This document shows positions 35,457 through 44,382 of a stretch of 64,000 nt of DNA, in pieces; position 1 is the stretch's first letter, and each line of letters begins with the position of its first letter. This stretch comes from SURF-21 sp964462595. GTDB lineage: Bacteria; Actinomycetota; Geothermincolia; Geothermincolales; RBG-13-55-18. The notes beneath the pieces are model-generated. The model was not told the origin of the DNA and ran no database searches. It worked only from the letters and a program-made list of their open reading frames with translations. Position numbers and translations under genes: made by a program. Location: the NCBI GenBank assembly GCA_964462595.1, contig CAYWXM010000051.1:27150-91149 (forward strand), written 5' to 3'.

Positions 35457-37655
35457 TTGCCCTATTCCGGCTCGAGAAGAACGAAGCGAACCAGGATGGT
35501 TGCTCTAGTGGCGTTCCTGGCGCTGCTGTTGATCCTTCCCGGAGCCCCAGCCGGCAGGGAAGAGAGGGCGATTGCCGGCGGCGGAAACGTTACCTTCGTC
35601 GGTCACGGACGGGGCCACGGGGTAGGGCTGTGCATGGCGGGCGTCTATTACCGCGCCCTGCGGGGAGAGGAATACCACTCCATCATCCGTCACTACTACA
35701 CCGGGGTCGATTTCTCCTACGTCAGCGACGATATGCCGATCAGGGTCCGATGCCGCGACAACGTGGTGAGGGTATATACCCTGAGGGAGTACCTTTACCG
35801 CCTTCAGGAGGAACCCGATTCCTGGCCCGCGCAGGGCCTCCGGGTTCTTATGGTGGCGGCCAGGACCTACGTGCTCTCCTGCATAGCGCGAGGCAAACAC
35901 GCCGACGAAGGGTACGACATCTGTCCCTACGGCAGCTGCTGCCAGGCCTTCGACGAGAAAATAGACCCGTCGAAGAGGCCGAATATCGTGGCCGCGGTGA
36001 ACGCCACCGCGGGGGAGATCATAACCTCCGGCGGGCAGCCGATAATAGCCGCATACAGCTCGTGCTGCGGCGGCTATACTGCGGGGGTGGACGAGGCCTG
36101 GGGCGGGGTCCCCATATCCTACCTGAGCCCTGTTTACGACGATGCCTGTGCCGCGGACGAGGACCACGACTGGCAGGTGACCATGTCCTGGGAGGAACTG
36201 CAGGCCAGGCTCAACGCGAACGCGGATACTTCCGTGGGCACGCTCTACGGCCTGGAGATACTTTCGCGCTGGACCTCAGGCCGCGTCAAGCAGATACGAA
36301 TTGACGGCAGCGGAGGCAGCAGGACGGCGAGCGGGGCCCTTTTCGCTTCCGTGGTGGGGCTGCAGACCCACTTCTTCTCCCTTACCTCGCAAAACTTCGA
36401 CGAGTACCTGCTTATCCAGAATCCCGGAGACAGCGAAGCCCTGTGCACCGTGACTTACATGTTTCCAGGTGGCGGGACCTTGCAGGAGGAATGCACGGTA
36501 GGGCCGAGGTCTCGTTACACCGTCTACGTCAACGACAGGGTCCAGAACTCGGAGGTGTCCGTAAAGGTCAGCTCCAGCCAGCCGGTGATAGCCGAACGCG
36601 CCATGTACTTCGATTTCCTGGGGAGCGGCAGGAAAGGGGGGCATTCGTGCATGGGGATAAGGGAATCCCGCACGCGATGGAGTTTCGCGGAGGGGTACAC
36701 CGGCGGCGATTTCGATACCTTTATACTGGTGCAGAACCCCAACGACGCCGAGGCACACCTGGAGGTCTTCTTCATGGGTAACTCGGGTGAGGTCGACGAG
36801 ATCTACTATACCCTCGCTCCCAATTCGCGTATGACTATCTGGATGGACCAGGAACCCGGGCTGGACAACGGCGAGTTTTCCACCCAGGTGGAGAGCGATC
36901 TTCCCGTCGTGGCGGAAAGGGCCATGTACTTCGGATACCGGGGCCTGGGGGGTGGTACGGCGGCGGAAGGCATGTGGGAACCGGGCACGGACTGGTATTT
37001 CGCCGAAGGGTACACGGCCGGCTTGTTCGATACCTGGATCCTGCTGGCCAACCCCAACGAGTCCGATGCCAGCGTGACCCTGGAATTCATGCTGCCTGAC
37101 GCGTCGGTCAAGGAGATGGAGATAGAGGTGCCAGCGCAAAGCCGCAGCACCGTGTACGCGGACGAAGTACCCGGGATGGAACAGACCGAGTTCTCCACCA
37201 GCGTGGCGTCAAGTGTCCCTATCGTGGCGGAGAGGGCGATGTATTTTTCCTATGAGGGCAGGGGCGGAGGCCACGACGCCATGGGCGTGCAACAGGCATC
37301 CGACCGCTGGTATTTCGCGGAAGGATATACGGGGGGCGATTTCGATACCTACCTGCTGCTTCAGAACCCGAACTCTGAAGCGGCGAAGGTCACTCTCACC
37401 TATATGCTCGGAGACGGCAGCCACGTGCTGCAGGAAGCGGAGATCCAGCCCCACTCGCGTTACACCGTACACGTGGACGAACTGCCAGACCTGGATCATG
37501 CTGAGTTCTCCACCCTGGTGGAATCCGAGGCGCCGCTGGTGGCCGAGAGGGCGATGTACTTCGTTTATAAGGTCAGGGATGGAGGTAGTTGTTCGCAGGG
37601 CAGCACCGCTCCCTCCCAGGAATGGTTTTTCGCCGAAGGATACACCGGGAGCTGA
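35457..37655 (+). CDS. Secreted SpoIID/LytB-domain protein with W-x-F-A-E-G repeats
   Basis: 732 residues from TTG 35457, set by AAGGAGGT (35442-35449) with 7-base spacing, giving a signal peptide (RTKRTRMVALVAFLALLLILPGAPA). The SpoIID/amidase-enhancer domain (about 40-300) has GHGRGHGVGLCMAG, LREYLYRLQEE, LMVAARTYVLSC, CPYGSCCQAF and the AYSSCCGGYTAGVDEAWGG motif; homologues (SpoIID, LytB) stimulate or perform peptidoglycan glycan cleavage. Four repeats follow: a degenerate one (QNFDEYLLIQNPG), then WSFAEGYTGGDFDTF, WYFAEGYTAGLFDTW and WYFAEGYTGGDFDTY. The protein stops inside the first line of a fifth repeat (EWFFAEGYTGS). Unusually, the domain is cysteine-rich for an exported protein (CCQ, SSCCGG). 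Confidence 0.87.
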   Translation: MPYSGSRRTKRTRMVALVAFLALLLILPGAPAGREERAIAGGGNVTFVGHGRGHGVGLCMAGVYYRALRGEEYHSIIRHYYTGVDFSYVSDDMPIRVRCRDNVVRVYTLREYLYRLQEEPDSWPAQGLRVLMVAARTYVLSCIARGKHADEGYDICPYGSCCQAFDEKIDPSKRPNIVAAVNATAGEIITSGGQPIIAAYSSCCGGYTAGVDEAWGGVPISYLSPVYDDACAADEDHDWQVTMSWEELQARLNANADTSVGTLYGLEILSRWTSGRVKQIRIDGSGGSRTASGALFASVVGLQTHFFSLTSQNFDEYLLIQNPGDSEALCTVTYMFPGGGTLQEECTVGPRSRYTVYVNDRVQNSEVSVKVSSSQPVIAERAMYFDFLGSGRKGGHSCMGIRESRTRWSFAEGYTGGDFDTFILVQNPNDAEAHLEVFFMGNSGEVDEIYYTLAPNSRMTIWMDQEPGLDNGEFSTQVESDLPVVAERAMYFGYRGLGGGTAAEGMWEPGTDWYFAEGYTAGLFDTWILLANPNESDASVTLEFMLPDASVKEMEIEVPAQSRSTVYADEVPGMEQTEFSTSVASSVPIVAERAMYFSYEGRGGGHDAMGVQQASDRWYFAEGYTGGDFDTYLLLQNPNSEAAKVTLTYMLGDGSHVLQEAEIQPHSRYTVHVDELPDLDHAEFSTLVESEAPLVAERAMYFVYKVRDGGSCSQGSTAPSQEWFFAEGYTGS

Positions 37656-37752
37656 GACTCGCCTGGCCGGCCGGTAGCCTCTACGATGGCCGCATCCGGT
37701 TAAAATACGGTTAGAATAGTCTTATCGATTTCATTCGGCAATGGAGGTTGAT

Positions 37753-39021
37753 ATGTCAGAGATCCTGAGAGTCGTCGCGCGGGAAATCCTTGACTCACGT
37801 GGAAATCCCACCGTCGAGGCGGATGTATATGGGGCCTGGGGCGTAGGCCGCGCGGCCGTGCCGTCAGGAGCTTCTACCGGCTTTTTCGAGGCTTTGGAAC
37901 TGCGAGACGGCGGCGAGAGGTACGGGGGTAAGGGAGTACTGAAAGCTGTTGGCAACGTGAACGGGGAGATCGCGCCCCACGTGGTGGGCATGGAAGCAAG
38001 CGCGCAGGAGGAGCTGGACAGGCTGCTCGTCGAATTAGACGGCACGGAGGACAAGTCCCGGCTTGGCGCCAACGCCATCCTGGCCGTCTCCATGGCCGTG
38101 GCCAGGGCGGCGGCGGCGGAGAAAGGCTTGCCTCTCTATGCCTACCTGGGGGGGGAGGAAGCGACGTTGCTACCCGTCCCGATGATGAATATCCTCAACG
38201 GGGGAGCGCACGCGGACAACAACGTGGACATCCAGGAGTTCATGGCCATGCCCTGGGGGGTGGATAGCTTCCGCGAGGCTCTGCGCGTGGGGTCGGAGGT
38301 CTATCATGCCCTGCGCGGCGTGCTCAAGAAAAACGGCCTTGGAACGGGCATAGGCGACGAGGGAGGGTTCGCCCCCGACCTGGGCAGCAACCGCGTGGCG
38401 CTGGAGGTGATCGTGGACGCGATAAGGACGGCCGGGTACCAGCCGGGTAAGGAGGTCGCGCTCGCCCTGGACGTGGCGCCCAGCGATCTTTACAGGGATA
38501 AGAAGTACTGTTTCACGGGCGAGGGCATGGAGTTCGACGCCTCGGAACTGGTGGAATATTACCGGCAATTGCTGGATGACTTCCCGGTAGTCTCTATAGA
38601 GGACGGAATGGCCGAGGAGGACTGGGACGGCTGGGCGCTGCTGACTTCGAGCCTGGGGGACAGGGTGCGGCTGGTGGGAGACGATGTTTTCGTTACCAAC
38701 ATCAAGCGCCTGCGCAGGGGGATAGACGAGGGCGTGGCCAACGCTATCCTCATCAAGCTGAACCAGATAGGGACCGTGTCCGAGACCCTGGAGGTCATGC
38801 GCCTGGCCCGCGAGGCTGGCTACCTGTGTGTGGTGTCCCACCGCTCCGGAGAGACCGAGGACAGTATCATCGCCGACCTGGCGGTGGCCACCAACTGCGG
38901 ATTGATAAAGACCGGCGCGCCCGCGAGAAGCGACCGGGTCAGCAAGTACAACCAGCTGCTGCGCATCGAGGAGGAACTGGGCAACAGGGCTGGATTCCCG
39001 GGCTCATCCGCGCTGGGATGA
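37753..39021 (+). CDS. eno: Enolase
   Basis: Glycolytic enzyme interconverting 2-phosphoglycerate and PEP. 422 residues with ARIEILDSRGNPTVE-type N-terminus (AREILDSRGNPTVEADV), GASTGFFEALELRD, metal ligands in ALDVAPSDLY, SIEDGMAEEDW and GDDVFVTN, the catalytic Lys in AILIKLNQIGTVSET, and SHRSGETEDSIIADLAVAT plus KTGAPARSDRVSKYNQLLRIEEEL. The start at ATG 37753 follows GGAGGT at 37743-37748; the ATG at 37741 is inside that site. A TAGAAT (37712-37717) upstream could be a -10 box. In many actinobacteria eno is followed directly by an FtsB gene and DUF501; here those lie 5 to 11 kb downstream. Confidence 0.96.
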   Translation: MSEILRVVAREILDSRGNPTVEADVYGAWGVGRAAVPSGASTGFFEALELRDGGERYGGKGVLKAVGNVNGEIAPHVVGMEASAQEELDRLLVELDGTEDKSRLGANAILAVSMAVARAAAAEKGLPLYAYLGGEEATLLPVPMMNILNGGAHADNNVDIQEFMAMPWGVDSFREALRVGSEVYHALRGVLKKNGLGTGIGDEGGFAPDLGSNRVALEVIVDAIRTAGYQPGKEVALALDVAPSDLYRDKKYCFTGEGMEFDASELVEYYRQLLDDFPVVSIEDGMAEEDWDGWALLTSSLGDRVRLVGDDVFVTNIKRLRRGIDEGVANAILIKLNQIGTVSETLEVMRLAREAGYLCVVSHRSGETEDSIIADLAVATNCGLIKTGAPARSDRVSKYNQLLRIEEELGNRAGFPGSSALG

Positions 39022-39100
39022 AAGGCGGGCTGCTGCTTCACGCTCCCGGCGGCGGGAGACGGCGAGCGAGAGGAGAAACCCCATTTCCAAGCGGTACATA

Positions 39101-40177
39101 GTGATCATCATAGCCATGGTGGCCTCCTGCCTGGTCCTGGTGGGGATCAGCTATATCATGCTAGACATCCTCTCGGGCATGATCATAACCCCCAAAACCC
39201 CGGTGCAGGAGGTGACGGCCGAGGGGTCGTTGCTCGTACCTTTGAAGGGCACCCAGGTGATCTCCATGCAGGCAAGTGGCGATGGGCGCTACCTCGCTTA
39301 CGTCGAGAGGCCGGCCGGCGGCAACAGGTCCGTGCTGCATGTCGCCGAACCGGGTTCGGGAGGCCGCATCGCTTTCGAGAAGGAAATAAACGGGGTGATA
39401 ATCGCCTGGCTGGGCGATACCCTGCACCTCGCCTACGAAGACGGCGGGGATATTCAACTGCTGGACGTGGAACTCGGGACCGTCGTTAACCTCACCGCCA
39501 GCCCGGAATACGACAATGGGCCCATACCATCCCCAGATGGCAGATACATACTGTGGACGGTCTCCGCGGCTGCCGCGGCTGAGGGGAGTCCCATCACCGG
39601 ACCAACCTTCTGGTTTATGAGGGCGGACGGCTCGGATAAGGCCGTCCTGGCGGAGGCGCAAGACCTTCCGGTATGGGACTCCTCGGGGGGGAGAGTGTTG
39701 TCCCGGAGCAAAGCGGTAACGACCTCCCGGGAAGATGAACCCCGGCATTACCTGCAGACCGCAGTTCCCGGAGTGCAGGGATGGGAATACTATACGGAGT
39801 GCGAAGGGGAAGCTTTGTTCGTCTGGTGGCCCTCCCGGGATACCGTGATATATGTTGGACCGCTGCTCGTAAAGGAACAGGACGTGGTCAAGGGGGTGTT
39901 TTCGAGGGTCGAGCAGCCCGATATGATCAAGAAGGTGGCTTCCACGGACGGCCTGGGCTACGAAACCTCCTACTACTCTTTCTTTCCCTCGCGCCGGGAC
40001 GCGCTCCTGGCTTACGTGGGCGAGAAGGGCCTCGAATACCTGGACTACGAGGAGCGCGTGATCTATCGTTATCCCGACCTGGAAGCGAGGACTCCGCTGG
40101 CGTGGAACGAAGTTGAGAAAGAGATCTACTACGTTGGACCCGAGGGCATTTACGGCGTGGCGGCAGGGGGTGAGTGA
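39101..40177 (+). CDS. Membrane-anchored propeller-like protein of unknown function
   Basis: 358 residues with one N-terminal membrane helix (IIIAMVASCLVLVGISYIMLDIL) and a long extracytoplasmic part built of short beta strands: SGDGRYLAYVE, GDTLHLAYEDG, SPDGRYILWTV, SRDTVIYVGP, SRRDALLAYVG, all typical of TolB/WD-like propeller blades. It probably binds a ligand or protein outside the membrane. The start is unclear: GTG 39101 lacks a ribosome binding site, while GAGAGGAG (39068-39075) sits at ideal distance from an ATT at 39083 that would add the positively charged lead-in SKRY. The gene overlaps pyk. Confidence 0.7.
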   Translation: MIIIAMVASCLVLVGISYIMLDILSGMIITPKTPVQEVTAEGSLLVPLKGTQVISMQASGDGRYLAYVERPAGGNRSVLHVAEPGSGGRIAFEKEINGVIIAWLGDTLHLAYEDGGDIQLLDVELGTVVNLTASPEYDNGPIPSPDGRYILWTVSAAAAAEGSPITGPTFWFMRADGSDKAVLAEAQDLPVWDSSGGRVLSRSKAVTTSREDEPRHYLQTAVPGVQGWEYYTECEGEALFVWWPSRDTVIYVGPLLVKEQDVVKGVFSRVEQPDMIKKVASTDGLGYETSYYSFFPSRRDALLAYVGEKGLEYLDYEERVIYRYPDLEARTPLAWNEVEKEIYYVGPEGIYGVAAGGE

Positions 40178-41610
40178 GGATGGACGCGTGGCGTAAGACG
40201 AAGATCGTGGCGACCCTCGGTCCGGCATGCCGTGAAGTGGGGACGCTGGAACGCATGATAGTGGCGGGCATGGACGTAGCCCGCATTAATGCCTCCCACT
40301 CCTCCCATAAGGCCATGGAAGGCGAGATCAAAGCCTTGCGCGAAGCCTCGCGGCGTGTGGGCAGCGAGGTCAGCGTGATTCTCGATCTCATGGGTCCCAA
40401 GATAAGGATAGGGGAGATAGCAGGTGGCGCAGCCTGGCTCGAGAACGGAGGGGAATATACCCTAACGACGGGGGATATCGAGGGCGATTCGTCACGCGCG
40501 AGCGTGAATTACCCCGTCCTGCCGGCAGCGCTGGAGGCGGGGGGCACGGTGCTCATAGATGACGGGGCTTTGCGCCTCGAGGTGCTCGCCGTCTCCGGGC
40601 CTGAGGTGCGTTGCAGGGTGGTATCGGGTGGTTGGCTGCGCTCGCGCAAGGGTATCAACCTTCCGGGGGCGGATCTTGACTTGCCGCCCCTGACCGGGAA
40701 GGACATCTCCGACCTCGAGGCCGGCCTCCGGCTGGGGATAGACTGGGTGGCGCTATCCTTCGTGAGGTCCCCCGGCGATATCTCCCGCCTGCGCGGGGAG
40801 CTGAAAAGGCTTGGCTCGGACCTTCCCATAGTGGCCAAGATCGAGAAGCGGGAGGCCGTCGAGGCGCTGGAGGACATGGTCGCGGAGGCGGACGGGGTGA
40901 TGATCGCCCGTGGAGACCTGGGCGTGGAGATGGAGCTGGAGGAGATTCCGCTGATCCAGAAACGCATCATCGAGGTGGCTGCCAGCCTGGGAAAACCCAC
41001 GATAACCGCCACCCAGATGCTGCAGAGCATGATCGAGAACCCCTCTCCTACGCGGGCGGAGGTCTCCGATATCGCCAACGCGGTCTTTGACGCCACCGAT
41101 GCGGTGATGCTTTCCGGCGAGACGGCGGTGGGATATTTTCCGGCGGAGGCCGTGGACACCATGCGGAGGGTCGTACTCAAGGCCGAGACGGCGCTGCCCT
41201 ACGAGCGCTGGCTGGACGAACGCAGGCGCTGGATAAGCAACGGCACGGTGGAGGCCGTATGTTTCTCGGCCTGCGGGCTCGCGCGCCAGACGGGCGCCAC
41301 GGCAATAGTTGCGCCGACGGAATCGGGGTTCACGGCGCGCCAGATGAGTCGTTTCCGTCCCCGCCAGCCGATCCTTGCACCCACCCCGGACAGGGATACG
41401 GCACGCCGACTCGCGCTTTTCTGGGGCGTGTATCCCAGGCTGGTGGGAGTGCGTGGAAGCATCGAGGAGATGTTCGCCACCGCCGGAGAACTGGCAAGGA
41501 GCGAGGGATTGCTGAGTCCTGGAGATACCGCGGTGGTGACGGCCGGGGTCAAGGACGCGGGCCAGGAAGGCATGCCCACCACCAACACCATCCACTGCAT
41601 AACCACCTGA
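40174..41610 (+). CDS. pyk: Pyruvate kinase
   Basis: Final ATP-forming step of glycolysis. 478 residues: KIVATLGPACREVGTLERMIVAGMDVARINASHSSH, ILDLMGPKIRIGEI, the small beta-barrel B domain, active-site region ALSFVRSPGDI, VAKIEKREAVEALEDMVAEADGVMIARGDLGVEMELEEIPLIQKRII (the diagnostic segment), ITATQMLQSMIENPSPTRAEVSDIANAVFDATDAVMLSGETAVGYFPAEAV and a C-terminal allosteric domain. Asn-Xaa-Ser-His in the first loop is N-A-S-H-S-S here. GTG 40174 overlaps the upstream stop; ATG 40180 is equally possible. Confidence 0.95.
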   Translation: MRMDAWRKTKIVATLGPACREVGTLERMIVAGMDVARINASHSSHKAMEGEIKALREASRRVGSEVSVILDLMGPKIRIGEIAGGAAWLENGGEYTLTTGDIEGDSSRASVNYPVLPAALEAGGTVLIDDGALRLEVLAVSGPEVRCRVVSGGWLRSRKGINLPGADLDLPPLTGKDISDLEAGLRLGIDWVALSFVRSPGDISRLRGELKRLGSDLPIVAKIEKREAVEALEDMVAEADGVMIARGDLGVEMELEEIPLIQKRIIEVAASLGKPTITATQMLQSMIENPSPTRAEVSDIANAVFDATDAVMLSGETAVGYFPAEAVDTMRRVVLKAETALPYERWLDERRRWISNGTVEAVCFSACGLARQTGATAIVAPTESGFTARQMSRFRPRQPILAPTPDRDTARRLALFWGVYPRLVGVRGSIEEMFATAGELARSEGLLSPGDTAVVTAGVKDAGQEGMPTTNTIHCITT

Positions 41611-41748
41611 GATTACCCCGGCCGGCTTTATAAAAACCGGTTCGTGTCTTATGATTCGCCTGGGGAAGATGGCCGCGATGGCCGTGTATAGAGCGAGCGC
41701 AAACGGGGGCCGCTTGAGCGGCCCGTGCCAGGACATGGAGGTGGCTGC

Positions 41749-43392
41749 ATGATATCGGATGAGGCATATGGGGAACTCGAGGTCGCGGTAGGCCAGGATA
41801 ACGTGTCGCGCGAGCCCGCGGTGCTCGAGGGTTACACCTGGCAGCCGTTTCTCAACGACGACCCTGCGCTGTGGATCACCCAGCCGGTCGCGGCGATCCT
41901 TCCCTCCTGCACCGAGGAGGTGCAGGAGGTGGTGAGGATATGCAACCGCCACGGCCTCAAATTCAAGGCGCTCTCCACCGGCTGGGGGGCCTCGTCCGGC
42001 CCCACCACCGACGAAGTGGTGCAGATAGACCTGCGCCGCATGGACCGCATCCTGGACATCGACGAGCGCAACATGATCGCCGTGGTGGAGCCATACGTCA
42101 GCGGCGCCCAACTCCAGGCCGAGACCATGAAGCTGGGCCTCAACACCCACATCATCGGGGCCGGGCCATCATGCTCGCCCTTGGCCAGCGCCACCTCCAT
42201 GAGCGGGGTGGGGCACGACTGCATCTATATGGCCTACAGCGCCCGCAACGTGGTGGGCGTGGAGTGGGTGCTGCCGGACGGGGAGGTGCTCGAGGTCGGG
42301 ACCCCGGGGTCGGGGCTGGGGTGGTTCAACGGCGACGGGCCGGGCCCTTCCCTGCGCGGCATCATGCGCGGGGCGCTGGGGGCGCTGTCCGGCCTGGGGG
42401 TCTTCACCAAGTGCGCCCTGAAACTCTATAACTGGCCGGGACCAGCCCAGCTCGAGAGCGAGGGCCTGGTCTTGGATTCCTATGTAGAGGTACCGGAGCA
42501 CCTGCGCTTCTACATGATGTTCTTCCCGGGCCACCGGGAGTTCGCGGACGCCCTTTACAAGATAGGGGAAGCGGAGATAGGCTACGGCTGCGTCCGCATC
42601 GCCCCCGTGGCCTATACCGCGCTGATGATGCCCCACACCGGCTTCGCCCTCCTGGAGACCAAGGCCATCAGATCGATACTCGCGGATACCCTGGCATACC
42701 CACTGACACTTGTCCTGGCCGGCAGCTCCAAGGGGGAGATAGACTTCCAGGAGAAGGTGATCAAGCAAATAGTCCTGGACTACGACGGCTTCATAATGGA
42801 CCTGAACAAGATGGGGCCCATGGCCCCCTTCATGACCCTCAACCTCCTGCGCGTGAGCATCATCCCCCTCGCTTTCCGGCCGGGAGGCATCTTCGGGACC
42901 TGCCTGGACGGCAACGAGACACTGGACACACAGATGAAATGGGTGGACGCCATCGCCGAGGCCAAGCAGGAGTTCATGGAGAAAGGGGCCTTCATGGAGG
43001 ACGGGGGCAACAACCCCTACTCCGTGCCCTACGAGAACAACACCTATGCCCATTGCGAGGTGCTTTACGCTTATTCCGTGGATAACAAGGAAGCCCTCGA
43101 CTCCCTCAACCCCATCGAGTTCTCCTCCACCATGAACGCCATCGAGCTGTGCATGACACCGCTCTCGGCCTTTATCGCCCCGGTGCGCAAGGCCTTGAGC
43201 CCCCTGGCGGGGAATTACAACCGCTGGCAGAAGCTAATCTCGGAATCCTTCGATCCAAAAGGAGCGGCGGATACCGGTTTCTACACCGAGGAAGCGGATT
43301 TCGCCTACGAACGCATTGACCCGGCAAAGAAAAAGAGGTTCGACGCGCTGCGCGAGAGGCTGAAGTGGACGGATTCCGGCCCGCCGCGGTAG
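41749..43392 (+). CDS. FAD-dependent oxidoreductase of the VAO/PCMH family
   Basis: 547 residues. The N-terminal FAD-binding domain shows ITQPVAAILPSCTEEVQEVVRICNRHGLKFKALSTGWGASSGPTTDEVVQIDLRRMDRIL and IGAGPSCSPLASATSMSGVGHDCIYM..ARNVVGVEWVLPDGEVLEVG, the usual PCMH fold with its pyrophosphate loop. The C-terminal half resembles the cap domain of vanillyl-alcohol oxidase and glycolate or D-lactate dehydrogenases. The substrate is unknown. Start ATG 41749 follows GGAGGTG at 41736-41742. It stands alone: pyk ends 138 bases upstream and a GC-rich hairpin follows the stop. Confidence 0.85.
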   Translation: MISDEAYGELEVAVGQDNVSREPAVLEGYTWQPFLNDDPALWITQPVAAILPSCTEEVQEVVRICNRHGLKFKALSTGWGASSGPTTDEVVQIDLRRMDRILDIDERNMIAVVEPYVSGAQLQAETMKLGLNTHIIGAGPSCSPLASATSMSGVGHDCIYMAYSARNVVGVEWVLPDGEVLEVGTPGSGLGWFNGDGPGPSLRGIMRGALGALSGLGVFTKCALKLYNWPGPAQLESEGLVLDSYVEVPEHLRFYMMFFPGHREFADALYKIGEAEIGYGCVRIAPVAYTALMMPHTGFALLETKAIRSILADTLAYPLTLVLAGSSKGEIDFQEKVIKQIVLDYDGFIMDLNKMGPMAPFMTLNLLRVSIIPLAFRPGGIFGTCLDGNETLDTQMKWVDAIAEAKQEFMEKGAFMEDGGNNPYSVPYENNTYAHCEVLYAYSVDNKEALDSLNPIEFSSTMNAIELCMTPLSAFIAPVRKALSPLAGNYNRWQKLISESFDPKGAADTGFYTEEADFAYERIDPAKKKRFDALRERLKWTDSGPPR

Positions 43393-43398
43393 CCGGAG

Positions 43399-43426
43399 AC
43401 CCGGGCCCGGAGGCCGAGGCCCGGGT
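43399..43426 (+). terminator. GC-rich hairpin after the VAO-family gene
   Basis: Arms ACCCGGGCC (43399-43407) and GGCCCGGGT (43418-43426) around a 10-base loop, seven bases after the stop codon. Only a short GCGTTG follows rather than a T run, so termination is plausible but not certain. Confidence 0.45.
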
Positions 43427-43683
43427 GCGTTGACAGGGCAGCCCTTATCGCGATCGGTCGTTACCTTATCACTGCCCACGATACAAGGCCAGGTTGCAAA
43501 CAAGGCCCGACCATTGCCTTGGCCCATACCCTGAGTCCCCGGCGCTTATCCGTCTCGAAGAGGCGGCACGTGCGATTGCTGGCGTGCAGCTCAACTTTCA
43601 CCCGCTGGGTTTCCAGATGCGCGATATCCGGCCCGGGCGATGCCAGAAGACCGCGAGCGAAAGAGGCTCCCGAAGGCAAATGC

Positions 43684-43711
43684 TTGTAAATTAATGGGTT
43701 ATTATTATACT
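43684..43711 (+). promoter_or_regulatory. Promoter reaching into the ftsB-like start codon
   Basis: TTGTAA (43684-43689) and TATACT (43706-43711) with a 16-base spacer. The ATG at 43716 lies only four bases after the -10 box, so the transcript would begin at or just after the start codon; TTG 43713 is even closer. Leaderless translation is likely if this promoter is used. The 290 bases between the upstream hairpin and this promoter show no gene. Confidence 0.55.
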
Positions 43712-43715
43712 ATTG

Positions 43716-44249
43716 ATGAAAGATAATAAGATTGTGGTCAAAAAGAAGAATATTATAAAGATGAGCAGGATGAGACGGTCCGCTAAGCTCGAGGGGGGAC
43801 GTGCCCCCCGCGACGAGCCTCGTCGCAGGGGATATGACCCACGCAGCCTGCACGTTATCCGGGAAAAGGGCGCCTTGAATGGAACGGGCAGGGGCGATGC
43901 CCTTGCGCCCTCGAGACGATGCGTGGTGCCGGGCAGGGTAAAGAGAAGGCGCCGCATAGCGGGGGCCGTCCTGGCGATTCTTGCGGTGGGGCTCATCGTT
44001 TACGTCCTTATCGGGCCTGTAACCCGGGTTATCGATAGCCGCCGCAACCTGTCGCGGGTGGAGGCCCAGCTGGCGGAGGAGCGATCGCGCACCGCGGTAC
44101 TCGAGGAACGCAAGTCATGGGGCATGACCGATACTTTCGTGGAATGGGAAGCGCGCGAGATGGGTTACGTCAAACCGGGCGAGATACCGATAATCGTGCT
44201 CGATTATCACGAGCAGGAGGAGACGGTTTCAGAGGACATGCCCGAGTGA
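43716..44249 (+). CDS. FtsB/DivIC-type septum protein
   Basis: 177 residues. A basic, disordered cytoplasmic N-terminus (about 85 residues, many Lys/Arg) leads to one membrane helix (AGAVLAILAVGLIVYVLIG), then a coiled coil (RNLSRVEAQLAEERSRTAVLEERKS) and the typical end ..EWEAREMGYVKPGEIPIIV. This is the plan of actinobacterial FtsB/DivIC, which joins FtsL and FtsQ in the divisome. The long basic tail is larger than in E. coli FtsB but usual in actinobacteria. It lies between eno and DUF501 as in mycobacteria, though not next to them. Confidence 0.82.
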   Translation: MKDNKIVVKKKNIIKMSRMRRSAKLEGGRAPRDEPRRRGYDPRSLHVIREKGALNGTGRGDALAPSRRCVVPGRVKRRRRIAGAVLAILAVGLIVYVLIGPVTRVIDSRRNLSRVEAQLAEERSRTAVLEERKSWGMTDTFVEWEAREMGYVKPGEIPIIVLDYHEQEETVSEDMPE

Positions 44250-44373
44250 GGGGTCAGGTCTTGTTTTTTGCATACCCTGGTATCCAAATCATTATTTTAC
44301 ATATGCCCGCTTATATGCAGCATCTTCGTGTTGGTTGACTGGAAATAAAACGGAGAGATCAAGACCTGGCACC
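44250..44373. repeat. REP-like element bounded by GGTCAGGTCTTG inverted repeats
   Basis: GGGGTCAGGTCTTG at 44250-44263 and CAAGACCTGGCACC at 44360-44373 form imperfect inverted ends (12 of 14 match) around about 96 bases that contain small hairpins (ATACC/GGTAT near 44272-44282 and CATAT/ATATG near 44301-44318). This end sequence is familiar from REP elements mobilised by Y1 (IS200-like) transposases. No transposase is in the window. It begins one base after the ftsB-like stop. Confidence 0.55.
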
Positions 44374-44382
44374 GCGAGTTGC

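Noticed and set aside
43430..43450. TTGACA at 43433 as a promoter
   Set aside because: No -10 box at suitable spacing; it overlaps the tail of the GC-rich hairpin.
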